Source: Bradyrhizobium xenonodulans (lineage in GTDB: Bacteria > Pseudomonadota > Alphaproteobacteria > Rhizobiales > Xanthobacteraceae). From it: a stretch of DNA of 64,000 nt. The stretch covers positions 1,146,501 to 1,210,500 of the forward strand of contig NZ_CP089391.1 in NCBI RefSeq assembly GCF_027594865.1, written 5' to 3'. Below the pieces are notes generated by a model. That model made no database searches. It was not told where the DNA came from and saw only the letters and a program-made list of their open reading frames with translations. This document shows, one piece after another, positions 1 through 8,811 of the stretch; the stretch's first letter is position 1, and each line of letters opens with the position of its first letter. A program made the translations under genes and the position numbers.

Positions 1-590
<590 letters not shown>

Positions 591-633
591 CTTGCCGTCA
601 TTCCGGGGCGACGCGAAGCGTTGGGAGACTTCC

Positions 634-1137
634 ATGGCCAAAGCCGCAGCCGCCGCAGGAATCGCCACCGGGCAATGCCTCTGCGGCAAGGTCACCTTCG
701 AGATCGACATTCCTGCGCGCTGGGCCTGGCACGATCATTCCGCCGCGAGCCGCCGCGCGCACGGCGCGGCTTATGCGACCTATGTCGGAAGCTGGAAGAA
801 GCGCTTTCGCATCACCTCAGGCAAGACCGCGCTCACCCGCTACGAGGACAAGGCAACGAAGACCGCGCGCAGCTTCTGCTCCCATTGCGGCACGCCGATC
901 GCCTATGAGCGCCCGCGCGGCCCGCACATGGTCAACATCCCCCGCGCCCTGTTCAAGGAGCGCACCGGCCGCCAGCCGCTCTACCACATCGCGATCGAAG
1001 AGCTGCAGGAATGGGCCTATACCGGCGAGCCGCTGGTGCCGCTGAAGGGCTTTCCCGGCGTGGTCTGGCAGCGCTCGAAAAAGAAGAAGCGGGCCGGCGG
1101 CGAGGATCCGTTCGAGCTGGGGCGCGAGGAGATGTAG
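634..1137 (+). CDS. GFA (glutathione-dependent formaldehyde-activating/CENP-V) fold protein with altered zinc ligands
   Basis: A 167-residue protein. The ATG at 634 was chosen because GGGAG lies just upstream (about 624-628); an upstream in-frame ATG at 592 lacks a ribosome site and lies in repeat-like sequence. The GFA fold is suggested by GQCLCGKVTFEID (C15, C17), the RRAHGAAY segment and the late CSHCG pair (C82, C85). In ordinary GFA proteins a central CHCxxC precedes RxxxGAAY. Here that stretch reads DHSAAS (residues 34-39), so all three cysteines are missing. One structural zinc site (C15, C17, C82, C85) could remain, while the catalytic site is probably lost or changed. It ends in a lysine-rich tail. 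Function unknown. Confidence 0.8.
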   Translation: MAKAAAAAGIATGQCLCGKVTFEIDIPARWAWHDHSAASRRAHGAAYATYVGSWKKRFRITSGKTALTRYEDKATKTARSFCSHCGTPIAYERPRGPHMVNIPRALFKERTGRQPLYHIAIEELQEWAYTGEPLVPLKGFPGVVWQRSKKKKRAGGEDPFELGREEM

Positions 1138-1154
1138 AGCGCGCCGCGCACTCT

Positions 1155-1298
1155 GCTCTCGTGCCCCGGACGCAGCGCAGCACCTCTTCGGTGGTGCGCT
1201 GAGCCGGGGCCCATGCACCAGCGGGTGCGGTGCCTGTTTCCGGGTCCCGGCTCAGCGTCGCACCGCTCCGCGCTGCGCCGCGTCCGGGACATGAGAGC
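1155..1298. repeat. nested palindromic intergenic element
   Basis: The outer arms at 1155-1181 and 1272-1298 are inverted repeats of 27 bases with 3 mismatches. Inner arms at 1199-1213 and 1243-1257 pair with one mismatch. The element fills most of the gap between the GFA gene and the ThDP enzyme. The end sequence (CCCGGACGCAGCGCAGC) resembles repeats common in Bradyrhizobium intergenic DNA; that family assignment is from memory. Confidence 0.7.
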
Positions 1299-1410
1299 GC
1301 AGTTTGCCGCTCCGGCGCAACGCAGCCATGACCGCGCTCCATTGCGTGCCTCCCAAAACTTCGGCCATCATGTGCTCGTCCTTGCGGCAACGTCCGCTCC
1401 TGGAGGAAAC

Positions 1411-3072
1411 ATGAAGAACAAGATCACCGGCCGCTCTGCCTTTCTCGCGCTGCTCAAGGACGAGGGCATCACGCATCTGTTCGGCAACCCCGGCACCACC
1501 GAGTTGCCGATCATGCATGCGCTGAAGGATCATCCCGATCTCACCTATGTAATGGCGATGCAGGAGAGCCTGGTGGTCGCGATCGCCGACGGCTACAGCC
1601 GCGCCTCGGGAAAGCTCGTGGCCTGCAACGTCCATGTCGCGCCCGGCCTCGGCAACGCGATGGGCTCGCTCTACAACGCGCAGTTCACGGGCACGCCGAT
1701 GATCCTCACGGCCGGCCAGCAGGAGCAGGGCCATGGCCTGATGGAGCCGGTGCTGTATGGCCCGCTGGTGCGTATGGCCGAGCCGCTGGTGAAATGGGCG
1801 GTCGAGGTGACACGGCTGGAAGATCTGCCGCGCATCGTGCGGCGCGCCGCCAAGGTCGCGATGACACCGCCGACGGGGCCGGTGTTCATCTCGCTTCCGG
1901 GCGACATCCTCAACAGCGAGGCCGGCATCGATCTCGGCCGCTCCACCCGCATCGACGCGCGCACAAGACCGTCGGATGAAGCACTCAGGGCCTTTGCCGC
2001 GCGCCTGCTCAAGGCCGAGCGCCCCGTGATCGTCACCATGGACGAGGTGGTCAAGAGTGACGCGCTGAAGGAGGCGGCCGAGCTCGCCGAGCTGCTCGGC
2101 GCGGCCGCTTACCAATCTTCGACACCCTACGGCGCACACTTCCTCTCGGAAAGCCCGAGCTTCGTCGGCACGCTGGCGCGCATGCAGAAGGTCGCGCGCG
2201 ATACGCTGGCGCCTTACGATCTGCTGATCGCGCTCGGCGGCGATCCCCTGCGGATGTCGGTCCATAGCGAGGTCGACGCCCTGCCTGACGGGCTCGGCAT
2301 CGTTCAGGTCGGCCTTGTCGATTGGGAGATCGCCAAGAACTACGGCGTCGAGATCGCGCTTAAGGCGGACTTGAAGGAAACACTGCGCGCGCTGATCCCG
2401 GTGCTGAAGGAGATGGGCGGTGCCGCGCTGGCAAGCCGGGCCAAACAGCGTCTCGCCGAGCTCGCACCGAAGAACTGGACCGCGCGCCGCGCCGGGCTTG
2501 TCGAGCAGATCGGCAAGAGCGCGGGCCGTAGCCCCATCGATCCGGATTTTCTGGTGCTGCAAATGGTCGAGGCCATGCCCGACCATGCGATCCTCGTTGA
2601 CGAAGGCCTCACCTCGAGCCGCCAGATCACGGCGCTGCGTCCGCACCGCGACCGCTATGGCTATCACGGCCTTGCCTCCGGCGGCATCGGCTGGGGCCTG
2701 CCGGCGTCAGTCGGCGCCAGCATCGCCAATCCGGATCGTCCCGTGGTGTGCTTCTCCGGCGACGGCAGCGCGATGTATTCGATCCAGTCGCTCTGGACGG
2801 CCGCGCATCACAAGCTGCCGCTCAACGTCGTCATCGTCAACAATGGCGGCTACCGCATCATCAAGCAGCGCCTGCTCGCCTTCCATGGCGATGACAATTA
2901 CGTCGGCATGGATTTCGTCGATCCGCCGGTGGATTTCGCCGGCGTGGCGAAGGCACTCGGCTGCGAGGCGATCAAGGTCAGCGATCCCCGGGAATTGAAG
3001 GCGACGCTGGCGTCGGCGTTCAACCGGCCGGGGACGAAGCTGATCGAGGTGATGGTGGACGGGAAGGTCTGA
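1411..3072 (+). CDS. ThDP-dependent decarboxylase, benzoylformate decarboxylase-like
   Basis: A 553-residue protein starting at the ATG preceded by TGGAGG (1401-1406). It has the three-domain layout of the acetolactate synthase/pyruvate decarboxylase superfamily. The pyrimidine domain holds FGNPGTTELP and the cofactor glutamate E52 in MQESLVVAIADGY. The C-terminal ThDP/Mg site is GDGSAMYSIQSLWTA followed by NN. By eye the closest family is benzoylformate decarboxylase (MdlC): H75 in NVHVAPG and H285 in MSVHSEVD sit where its catalytic H70 and H281 do, but the family serine S26 is a threonine (T29). Likely reaction: non-oxidative decarboxylation of a 2-keto acid. An oxalyl-CoA or acetolactate-synthase-like role cannot be excluded. 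Confidence 0.85.
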   Translation: MKNKITGRSAFLALLKDEGITHLFGNPGTTELPIMHALKDHPDLTYVMAMQESLVVAIADGYSRASGKLVACNVHVAPGLGNAMGSLYNAQFTGTPMILTAGQQEQGHGLMEPVLYGPLVRMAEPLVKWAVEVTRLEDLPRIVRRAAKVAMTPPTGPVFISLPGDILNSEAGIDLGRSTRIDARTRPSDEALRAFAARLLKAERPVIVTMDEVVKSDALKEAAELAELLGAAAYQSSTPYGAHFLSESPSFVGTLARMQKVARDTLAPYDLLIALGGDPLRMSVHSEVDALPDGLGIVQVGLVDWEIAKNYGVEIALKADLKETLRALIPVLKEMGGAALASRAKQRLAELAPKNWTARRAGLVEQIGKSAGRSPIDPDFLVLQMVEAMPDHAILVDEGLTSSRQITALRPHRDRYGYHGLASGGIGWGLPASVGASIANPDRPVVCFSGDGSAMYSIQSLWTAAHHKLPLNVVIVNNGGYRIIKQRLLAFHGDDNYVGMDFVDPPVDFAGVAKALGCEAIKVSDPRELKATLASAFNRPGTKLIEVMVDGKV

Positions 3073-3098
3073 GACGCGATCCAATCTCCATACACTCG

Positions 3099-3206
3099 GT
3101 GTCATCGCCCGGCTTCGTCCGGGCGATCCAGTATTCCAGAGGCGGCTGTTGTCTACGGGAAAGCCGCGGCGTACTGGATTCCCCACCTGCGCGGGGAATG
3201 ACAGCG
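3099..3206. repeat. palindromic dispersed repeat between convergent genes
   Basis: The left end GTCATCGCCCGG...GATCCAGTA is mirrored by TACTGGATTCCCC...GGAATGACAG. The element occupies the 146-base gap between the convergent ThDP enzyme and flavin monooxygenase genes, so it may act as a two-way transcription stop. Confidence 0.65.
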
Positions 3207-3218
3207 TACCCGGGAGCG

Positions 3219-4598
3219 CTACCCCTTGCTCCCCACGCGATACCCCGCCGCCGGATGCGGTGCGCCGAGCCTCGCCCGGCCGTCGCCGAACAGCTTCTCG
3301 CGTAGCGTGCCGTTGGCGTATTCCGGCTTGTACCGCCCGCGCCGGGTCAGCTCCGGCACCAGCATGTCGGCGATGTCCTCGAAATCGCCGGGCGAGATCG
3401 CGAACGCGACGTTGAGGCCGTCGACATCGGTCGCCTCGAACCATTGCTCGATCTTGTCGGCGACACTTTCGGGCGTGCCGACCACGACCGGGCCGGCGCC
3501 GCCGACCCCGACATGCTCGATGACGTCGCGGACGGTCCAGACGCGGTCAGGATCGGCGCGGGTGACATTGTCCATCGCGCTGCGGCCGGCGTCGTTCTGG
3601 ACGTGACACACCTGCTGGTCGAAATCGTAGCCGGAGAAGTCGACGCCGGTCCATCCCGACATCAGCGCCAGTGCGCCCTCGGGGCTGATGTGACGGCGAT
3701 AGTCGGCGTATTTCTCTTTCGCCTCGGCTTCGGTCCGTCCCAGGATGATCGTCATCATCGAGAACATCAGGATCTCGGCCGGATTGCGGCCGAGTGCGGC
3801 TGCCTCTTGCCGGATCGCGGAGACGCGCGGTGAGATCACCTTGGCCGACGGTCCCGACATGAACACGCATTCGGCGTGGCGCGCCGCGAACTGCCGGCCA
3901 CGCGGCGAAGTGCCAGCCTGGTACAGCACGGGCGTACGCTGCGGTGACGGTTCGCTCAAATGAATGGTGTTGTTGATCCGGTAATTCGTGCCCTCGTGGT
4001 TGACGCGATGAACTTTGCTGGGATCGGTGAAGATGCCGCGCTTGCGATCCCGCAGCACGGCGTCGTCCTCCCAGCTCCCTTCCCAGAGCTTGTAGACGAC
4101 TTCCATATATTCGTCGGCGATGTCGTAGCGGTCGTCGTGCCCGGTCTGCTTGTCCTTGCCGGCGCCGCGCGCGGCGCTGTCGAGATAGCCAGTGACGACA
4201 TTCCAGCCGATCCGTCCCTCGGTGAGATGGTCGAGCGTCGACATTCGCCGCGCAAACGGATAGGGCGGTTCGTACGAGAGATTGCTGGTGACGCCGAAGC
4301 CGAGATTTTGCGTCACCGCCGCCATCGCCGACAGCAACAGCAGCGGCTCGTTCGACGGCGTCTGCGCCGCATTGCGCAAGGCTGCGTCAGGGCTGTTGCC
4401 ATAGACGTCATAGACGCCGAGCACGTCGGCCAGGAATAAGCCGTCGAAACGGCCGCGCTCCAGCGTTCTGGCGAGGTCGATCCAGTAGGGCAGGCGGTTA
4501 TATTCGGCGGTGCGATCGCGCGGGTGGGTCCACAGGCCCGGCGACTGGTGTGCGACGCAATTCATCGCAAAGGCGTTGAGCCTGATCTGCTTGGCCAT
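3219..4598 (-). CDS. NtaA/SnaA/DszA-type FMN-dependent monooxygenase
   Basis: A 459-residue luciferase-like (LLM) protein. The ATG at 4598 is preceded by GAGGGACC, which favours it over the longer frame beginning at 4697. Family marks are the N-terminal LNAFAMNC strand, PYPFARRMSTLDHLTEGRIGW followed by NVVTG, and DDRYDIADEYMEVVYKLWEGS, which together form the FMN-binding TIM barrel. Such enzymes take FMNH2 from a separate reductase and oxygenate sulfonates, aminopolycarboxylates, thiophenes or similar compounds. No flavin reductase gene is adjacent. It lies convergent with the ThDP gene and divergent from the M20 peptidase. The substrate is not predictable. A second, only distantly similar member lies at 21852-23219. 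Confidence 0.88.
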   Translation of the reverse strand: MAKQIRLNAFAMNCVAHQSPGLWTHPRDRTAEYNRLPYWIDLARTLERGRFDGLFLADVLGVYDVYGNSPDAALRNAAQTPSNEPLLLLSAMAAVTQNLGFGVTSNLSYEPPYPFARRMSTLDHLTEGRIGWNVVTGYLDSAARGAGKDKQTGHDDRYDIADEYMEVVYKLWEGSWEDDAVLRDRKRGIFTDPSKVHRVNHEGTNYRINNTIHLSEPSPQRTPVLYQAGTSPRGRQFAARHAECVFMSGPSAKVISPRVSAIRQEAAALGRNPAEILMFSMMTIILGRTEAEAKEKYADYRRHISPEGALALMSGWTGVDFSGYDFDQQVCHVQNDAGRSAMDNVTRADPDRVWTVRDVIEHVGVGGAGPVVVGTPESVADKIEQWFEATDVDGLNVAFAISPGDFEDIADMLVPELTRRGRYKPEYANGTLREKLFGDGRARLGAPHPAAGYRVGSKG

Positions 4599-4862
4599 GC
4601 TGGTCCCTCGGCGCCCTGTACTGAGCGCTCTTCGAATGATAGACGTGCGCCCGAACTTGGCGGAGTTCTTGCATATCCTGAACTTGGATGACGCCACCTT
4701 GGCAAGGCCAAAATCGGCGGCCCCGCTGCACTTGGCAAGCCAATCTCAAGAGAGCAAGAACGAAATCCCAAGAGAACTCGAAGAACTATCCAACCCCCGC
4801 CACTTTCGAAGGGCTACCTGTCTCGGGTAGGGTCCTTCGTCCGAAAGTCTTGAAAAGCAGCC

Positions 4863-6248
4863 ATGACCAGAGCCGATGCCATCACCCGCGCCCGTGACGA
4901 TTTCAAATCCGGGGCGTTCCTCAGCGAGCTCGACCGCCGCGTTGCTTATCGGACCGAAAGCCAGAATCCGTCGCGTGGCGCGGAGCTGCGCGGCTATCTC
5001 GAACAGGAGATGCAGCCGGCCTTCGCTGCGCTCGATTTTACCAGCCGCATCGTTGAATCTCCCAGCGGCAAGGCCCCGTTCCTGTTCGCCGAGCATCAGG
5101 AGAGCGCCTCCGCGCCGACCGTGCTGATCTACGGCCATGGCGACGTCGTCGACGGCATGGAGGGCGAGTGGCGCGACGGCCGCGATCCCTGGCGCACGAC
5201 GGTTGCGGGTACGCGGCTCTATGGCCGCGGCACCGCCGACAACAAGGGCCAGCACAGCATCAACATGGCGGCGCTTCGCGCGGTGCGCGAGGCCCGTGGC
5301 GGCAAGCTCGGCTTCAATGCCAAGTTCATCGTCGAGATGGGCGAGGAGATCGGCTCCCCCGATCTCGGCAAGGTCTGCGATCTCAATCGCGATGCGCTCA
5401 AGGCCGATCTGTTCATGGCCTCCGACGGGCCGCGCCTGTCCGCCGACCGGCCGACCTTGTTCCTGGGCTGTCGTGGCGGCATCCGCATTCATCTCGACGT
5501 GAATTTGCGCGACGGCGGTCATCATTCCGGCAATTGGGGCGGCGTGCTCGCCAATCCCGCGACTATCCTGGTCAACGCGATCTCGACGCTGGTCGACGGC
5601 CATGGTCGCCTCCAGCTCGACGCGCTGAAGCCGCCGCGCCTCACCAACCAGATCCGCAGCTATCTGGCCGACGTGCAGGTGGTCCCAACCGAGGACGAGC
5701 CTGCGCTTGCGGAGAATTGGGGCGAGGAGGGCCTGTCGGCCGCCGAGCGGCTCTATGCCTGGAACACGCTCGAAGTGCTGGCGATGTCGTCGGGCAATAT
5801 CGAGAAGCCGGCCAACGCCATTCCCGGCCACGCCAATGCCGTGCTGCAACTGCGTTTCGTGGTCGGCACCAAGGTCGACGGCCTGGTCGACGCCGTCCGC
5901 GCGCATCTGGTCCAGAAGGGTTTTCCGATGGTCGAGGTGCGCGCCGCCCAGAGCTTTGCCGCGTCGCGCACCGATTTCGACAGCCCCTGGATCAAATGGG
6001 CGGCGGATTCGGTTCAGGAGACCACCGGCAAGCCGCCGGCGGTGCTGCCGAATTTCGGCGGCTCGCTGCCGAACGACGTGTTTTCCGAGATTCTGGGCCT
6101 GCCGACGATCTGGGTCCCGCACTCCTATCCCGGCTGTTCCCAGCATGCGCCCAATGAGCACATCCTGCTGCCCTTGACCGAGGAGGCCTTGACGGTGATG
6201 GCCGGGCTGTTCTGGGATCTCGGAGAATTACCACGCCCGTTAACCTGA
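4863..6248 (+). CDS. M20 family metallopeptidase/amidohydrolase (dipeptidase-like)
   Basis: A 461-residue cytosolic protein with the M20 di-zinc site in order: YGHGDVVDG (His, catalytic Asp), RGTADNKGQ (bridging Asp), EMGEEIGSPD (catalytic Glu-Glu), a later Asp in MASDGPR, and the C-terminal His in SQHAPNEH. The dimerisation lid lies between residues of roughly 215 and 330. The length matches the M20 dipeptidase/CPG2-like group. It hydrolyses a peptide or N-acyl amide bond. It is followed 85 bases later by the glutamate/aspartate importer genes, so it may release amino acids that feed the same pool; this is inference. The ATG is the first in frame after a 264-base gap that shows no other gene. 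Confidence 0.88.
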   Translation: MTRADAITRARDDFKSGAFLSELDRRVAYRTESQNPSRGAELRGYLEQEMQPAFAALDFTSRIVESPSGKAPFLFAEHQESASAPTVLIYGHGDVVDGMEGEWRDGRDPWRTTVAGTRLYGRGTADNKGQHSINMAALRAVREARGGKLGFNAKFIVEMGEEIGSPDLGKVCDLNRDALKADLFMASDGPRLSADRPTLFLGCRGGIRIHLDVNLRDGGHHSGNWGGVLANPATILVNAISTLVDGHGRLQLDALKPPRLTNQIRSYLADVQVVPTEDEPALAENWGEEGLSAAERLYAWNTLEVLAMSSGNIEKPANAIPGHANAVLQLRFVVGTKVDGLVDAVRAHLVQKGFPMVEVRAAQSFAASRTDFDSPWIKWAADSVQETTGKPPAVLPNFGGSLPNDVFSEILGLPTIWVPHSYPGCSQHAPNEHILLPLTEEALTVMAGLFWDLGELPRPLT

Positions 6249-6333
6249 GCTGCGATCTCGCCGAAAGTCACATTCTAATCCGGGCCGATTTGTGCTTGCA
6301 TCCGGCCGCATCATCCTGAAAGGGGACAAAAAA

Positions 6334-7245
6334 GTGAAACATTTCCGTAGCATCGGCCTCGCGCTCGCCGCGACCTTCGCCGTCAGCCAGGCCGGGGCCC
6401 AGGAGCTGACCGGCACGCTGAAGAACATCAAGGACACCGGCGCCATCACGCTGGGCTTCCGCGATTCCTCGATCCCGTTCTCCTATCTCGACGACAATCA
6501 GAAGCCCGTCGGGTTCGCGATGGACATCTGCTACAAGATCGTCGACGCCGTGAAGAAGGAGCTCAAGCTCGACAAGCTCGAGGTCAAGCTCAACCCGGTC
6601 ACGTCGGCGACGCGTATTCCGCTGATGGCCAACGGCACGATCGACCTCGAATGCGGCTCGACCACCAACAACGCCGAGCGCCAGAAGCAGGTCGCCTTCA
6701 CCAACACCCACTTCCTGACCGCCAGCCGCTACGTCTTCAAGAAGTCGAGCGGCCTGAAGTCGATCGACGACCTCAAGGGCAAGACCGTGGTCTCGACTGC
6801 CGGCACCACCAACATCAAGCAGTTGACCGAAGCCAACGTCGCCAAGGGCCTCGGCGCCAACATCATCCCGGCCAAGGACCACGCCGAAGCCTTCCTGATG
6901 GTCGAGACCGACCGCGCGGTCGCCTTCGTCATGGACGACATCCTGCTCGCGAGCCTCGTCGCCGGCTCGAAGTCGCCGGATGACTACGCCGTCTCCAAGG
7001 ACGCGTTCTCCAAGCCGGAGCCCTACGGCATCATGCTGCGCAAGGACGACGCCGCCTTCAAGAAAGTCGTCGATGCGGCGACGGCGGCGCTCTACACCTC
7101 CGGTGAGGCCCAGAAGATCTATGAGAAGTGGTTCACCGCCAAGATCCCGCCGAAGGGCCTGAACCTCAACACGCCGATCTCGGCCGAGCTGAAGAACGAA
7201 TTCGCAAAACCTTCGGACTCGCCGAACCCGGACGACTATAAGTAA
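6334..7245 (+). CDS. gltI: glutamate/aspartate ABC transporter, periplasmic binding protein
   Basis: A 303-residue solute-binding protein starting with GTG at 6334, preceded by AAAGGGG (6319-6325). This start gives a classical signal peptide (KHF, hydrophobic core, AGA-QE cleavage around residue 22). An upstream ATG at 6292 would disrupt it. The mature protein matches E. coli GltI closely by eye: LGFRDSSIPFSYLDD, LECGSTTNNAERQKQ, TAGTTNIKQL, AKDHAEAF and a late IPPKGLNLN. It binds L-glutamate/L-aspartate (the family sometimes includes glutamine/asparagine) and delivers them to GltJK. It is first in a gltIJKL operon. A 12-bp stem-loop separates it from gltJ, as expected if the binding protein is made in excess. 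Confidence 0.95.
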   Translation: MKHFRSIGLALAATFAVSQAGAQELTGTLKNIKDTGAITLGFRDSSIPFSYLDDNQKPVGFAMDICYKIVDAVKKELKLDKLEVKLNPVTSATRIPLMANGTIDLECGSTTNNAERQKQVAFTNTHFLTASRYVFKKSSGLKSIDDLKGKTVVSTAGTTNIKQLTEANVAKGLGANIIPAKDHAEAFLMVETDRAVAFVMDDILLASLVAGSKSPDDYAVSKDAFSKPEPYGIMLRKDDAAFKKVVDAATAALYTSGEAQKIYEKWFTAKIPPKGLNLNTPISAELKNEFAKPSDSPNPDDYK

Positions 7246-7272
7246 GATAACCTCGATCTTTCGATCGAGATC

Positions 7273-7309
7273 ATGTCCGGCCACTCTTGACACCAGGGTG
7301 GCCGGACAT
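7273..7309 (+). promoter_or_regulatory. intercistronic stem-loop between gltI and gltJ
   Basis: A perfect 12-bp inverted repeat: ATGTCCGGCCAC at 7273-7284 and GTGGCCGGACAT at 7298-7309, with a 13-base loop. No long T run follows, so it is more likely a partial terminator or a barrier to 3' exonuclease protecting gltI mRNA than a full stop. Confidence 0.7.
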
Positions 7310-7371
7310 TTGCATAGGCCCGAAGACTTTTCTCAAGACGTCCATGACGGACGCGTTCGCGCGGGGGACAC

Positions 7372-8103
7372 GTGAACTACAACTGGAACTGGGGAATCTT
7401 CTTCCAGCCGAACCCGATGGGGACCGGCACCTATCTCGACATGCTGCTGTCGGGCCTGGCGCTGACCCTCAAGACCGCGGCGCTGGCCTGGGTCATCGCG
7501 CTGATCACCGGCTCGATCGTCGGCGTGATGCGCACGCTGCCGTCGAAGGGGGCGAACTGGTTCGGCTTCGCTTACGTCGAATTCTTCCGCAACATGCCGC
7601 TGCTGGTGCAGCTGTTCCTGTGGTTCTTCGTGCTGCCGGAACTGCTGCCGAAGGCCGCTGGCACCTGGCTGAAGCAACTGCCGAACGCGCCGTTCTGGAC
7701 GGCCGCGATCGGCGTCGGCTTCTTCATGTCGGCCCGTGTCGCCGTGCAATTGCAGGCCGGCATCGGTTCGCTGCCGCGCGGGCAGAAGATGGCCGCAACC
7801 GCGCTGGGTCTGACCACGTTTCAAGGCTATCGCTACGTGCTGCTGCCGATGGCGTTCCGTATCATCCTGCCGCCGCTGACCTCCGAGTTTCTCAACACCA
7901 TCAAGAACACGGCGGTCGCGATCACCATCGGTCTGCTCGAGCTGACCGGACAGGCGCGCTCGATGCAGGAATTCTCGTTCCAGGTATTCGAGGCCTTCAC
8001 CGCCGCGACCCTCCTCTATCTCCTCGTCAACGCCGTCGTCGTGACCGCGATGCGCTTCCTCGAACGCTGGGTCGCGATCCCCGGCTACATCACGGGGAAA
8101 TAA
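7372..8103 (+). CDS. gltJ: glutamate/aspartate ABC transporter permease
   Basis: A 243-residue inner-membrane protein starting with GTG at 7372 after GGGGGAC. It is a HisM/GlnP-type permease with about five membrane segments: LALTLKTAALAWVIALITG, the FFRNMPLLVQLFLWFFVLP segment typical of polar amino-acid permeases, and the cytoplasmic EAA loop around ATALGLTTFQGYRYVLLPMA. The start MNYNWNWGIFF matches GltJ proteins. It pairs with the next gene as a heterodimer and is separated from it by 3 bases, indicating co-translation. Confidence 0.94.
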   Translation: MNYNWNWGIFFQPNPMGTGTYLDMLLSGLALTLKTAALAWVIALITGSIVGVMRTLPSKGANWFGFAYVEFFRNMPLLVQLFLWFFVLPELLPKAAGTWLKQLPNAPFWTAAIGVGFFMSARVAVQLQAGIGSLPRGQKMAATALGLTTFQGYRYVLLPMAFRIILPPLTSEFLNTIKNTAVAITIGLLELTGQARSMQEFSFQVFEAFTAATLLYLLVNAVVVTAMRFLERWVAIPGYITGK

Positions 8104-8106
8104 GCG

Positions 8107-8799
8107 ATGTTCGGCAATCTCGATTTCGACGTCATCCGCCGCGCGCTGCCCTATTTGTTCTTCGAGGGCATGACGTTCACGCTGACGCTGACCGGGCTCG
8201 CGGCCCTCGGCGGTCTCATCTTCGGAACGGCGCTCGCGCTGATGCGGCTGTCCGGCTACAAGACCCTCGGCCGCATCGCCGGCATCTATGTCGACTTCAT
8301 GCGCTCGCTGCCGCTGGTGCTGGTCATCTTCTGGTTCTACTTCCTGGTGCCCTATATCGGGCAGTGGGTGACCGGCGCCTCGCGCCCGATCAGTGTCGGT
8401 GCGTTCGCCTCCTCGCTCATCACCTTCATCATGTTCGAGGCCGCGTACTTCTCCGAGATCATGCGTGCCGGCATCCAGTCGATCTCGCGCGGACAGCCGG
8501 CCGCGGCCAGCGCGCTCGGGCTGACCTACGCCCAGACCATGCGTTACGTCGTGCTGCCGCAGGCCTTCCGCAACATGCTGCCGGTCCTGATCACGCAGAC
8601 CATCGTGCTGTTCCAGGACACCTCGCTGGTCTACGTGCTGTCGATCACCGACTTCCTCGGCGCCGCCAGCAAGGTCGCGCAGCGCGACGGGCGCCTGGTC
8701 GAAATGTATCTGTTCGCAGCTGTCGTCTACTTCACCATTTCCTGTATCGCGTCCTTCGGCGTCCGCCGGCTCCAGGCGCGCATCGCCATCATTCGCTAG
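8107..8799 (+). CDS. gltK: glutamate/aspartate ABC transporter permease
   Basis: A 230-residue partner permease, starting at an ATG 3 bases after the gltJ stop. The membrane segments begin at TLTLTGLAALGGLIFGTAL. The FMRSLPLVLVIFWFYFLVP segment and the EAA loop AASALGLTYAQTMRYVVLPQ are the coupling elements that dock on GltL. The length equals the usual GltK size (about 225). It lies 12 bases upstream of gltL in the same operon. Confidence 0.94.
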   Translation: MFGNLDFDVIRRALPYLFFEGMTFTLTLTGLAALGGLIFGTALALMRLSGYKTLGRIAGIYVDFMRSLPLVLVIFWFYFLVPYIGQWVTGASRPISVGAFASSLITFIMFEAAYFSEIMRAGIQSISRGQPAAASALGLTYAQTMRYVVLPQAFRNMLPVLITQTIVLFQDTSLVYVLSITDFLGAASKVAQRDGRLVEMYLFAAVVYFTISCIASFGVRRLQARIAIIR

Positions 8800-8811
8800 G
8801 GCTAGCCGCTC

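Noticed and set aside
1252..2667. A 471-codon minus-strand frame opposite the ThDP enzyme
   Set aside because: Shadow of a strongly conserved gene; no family-like sequence.
4746..6161. A 471-codon minus-strand frame opposite the M20 peptidase
   Set aside because: Shadow frame; the plus-strand gene carries all metal-ligand motifs.
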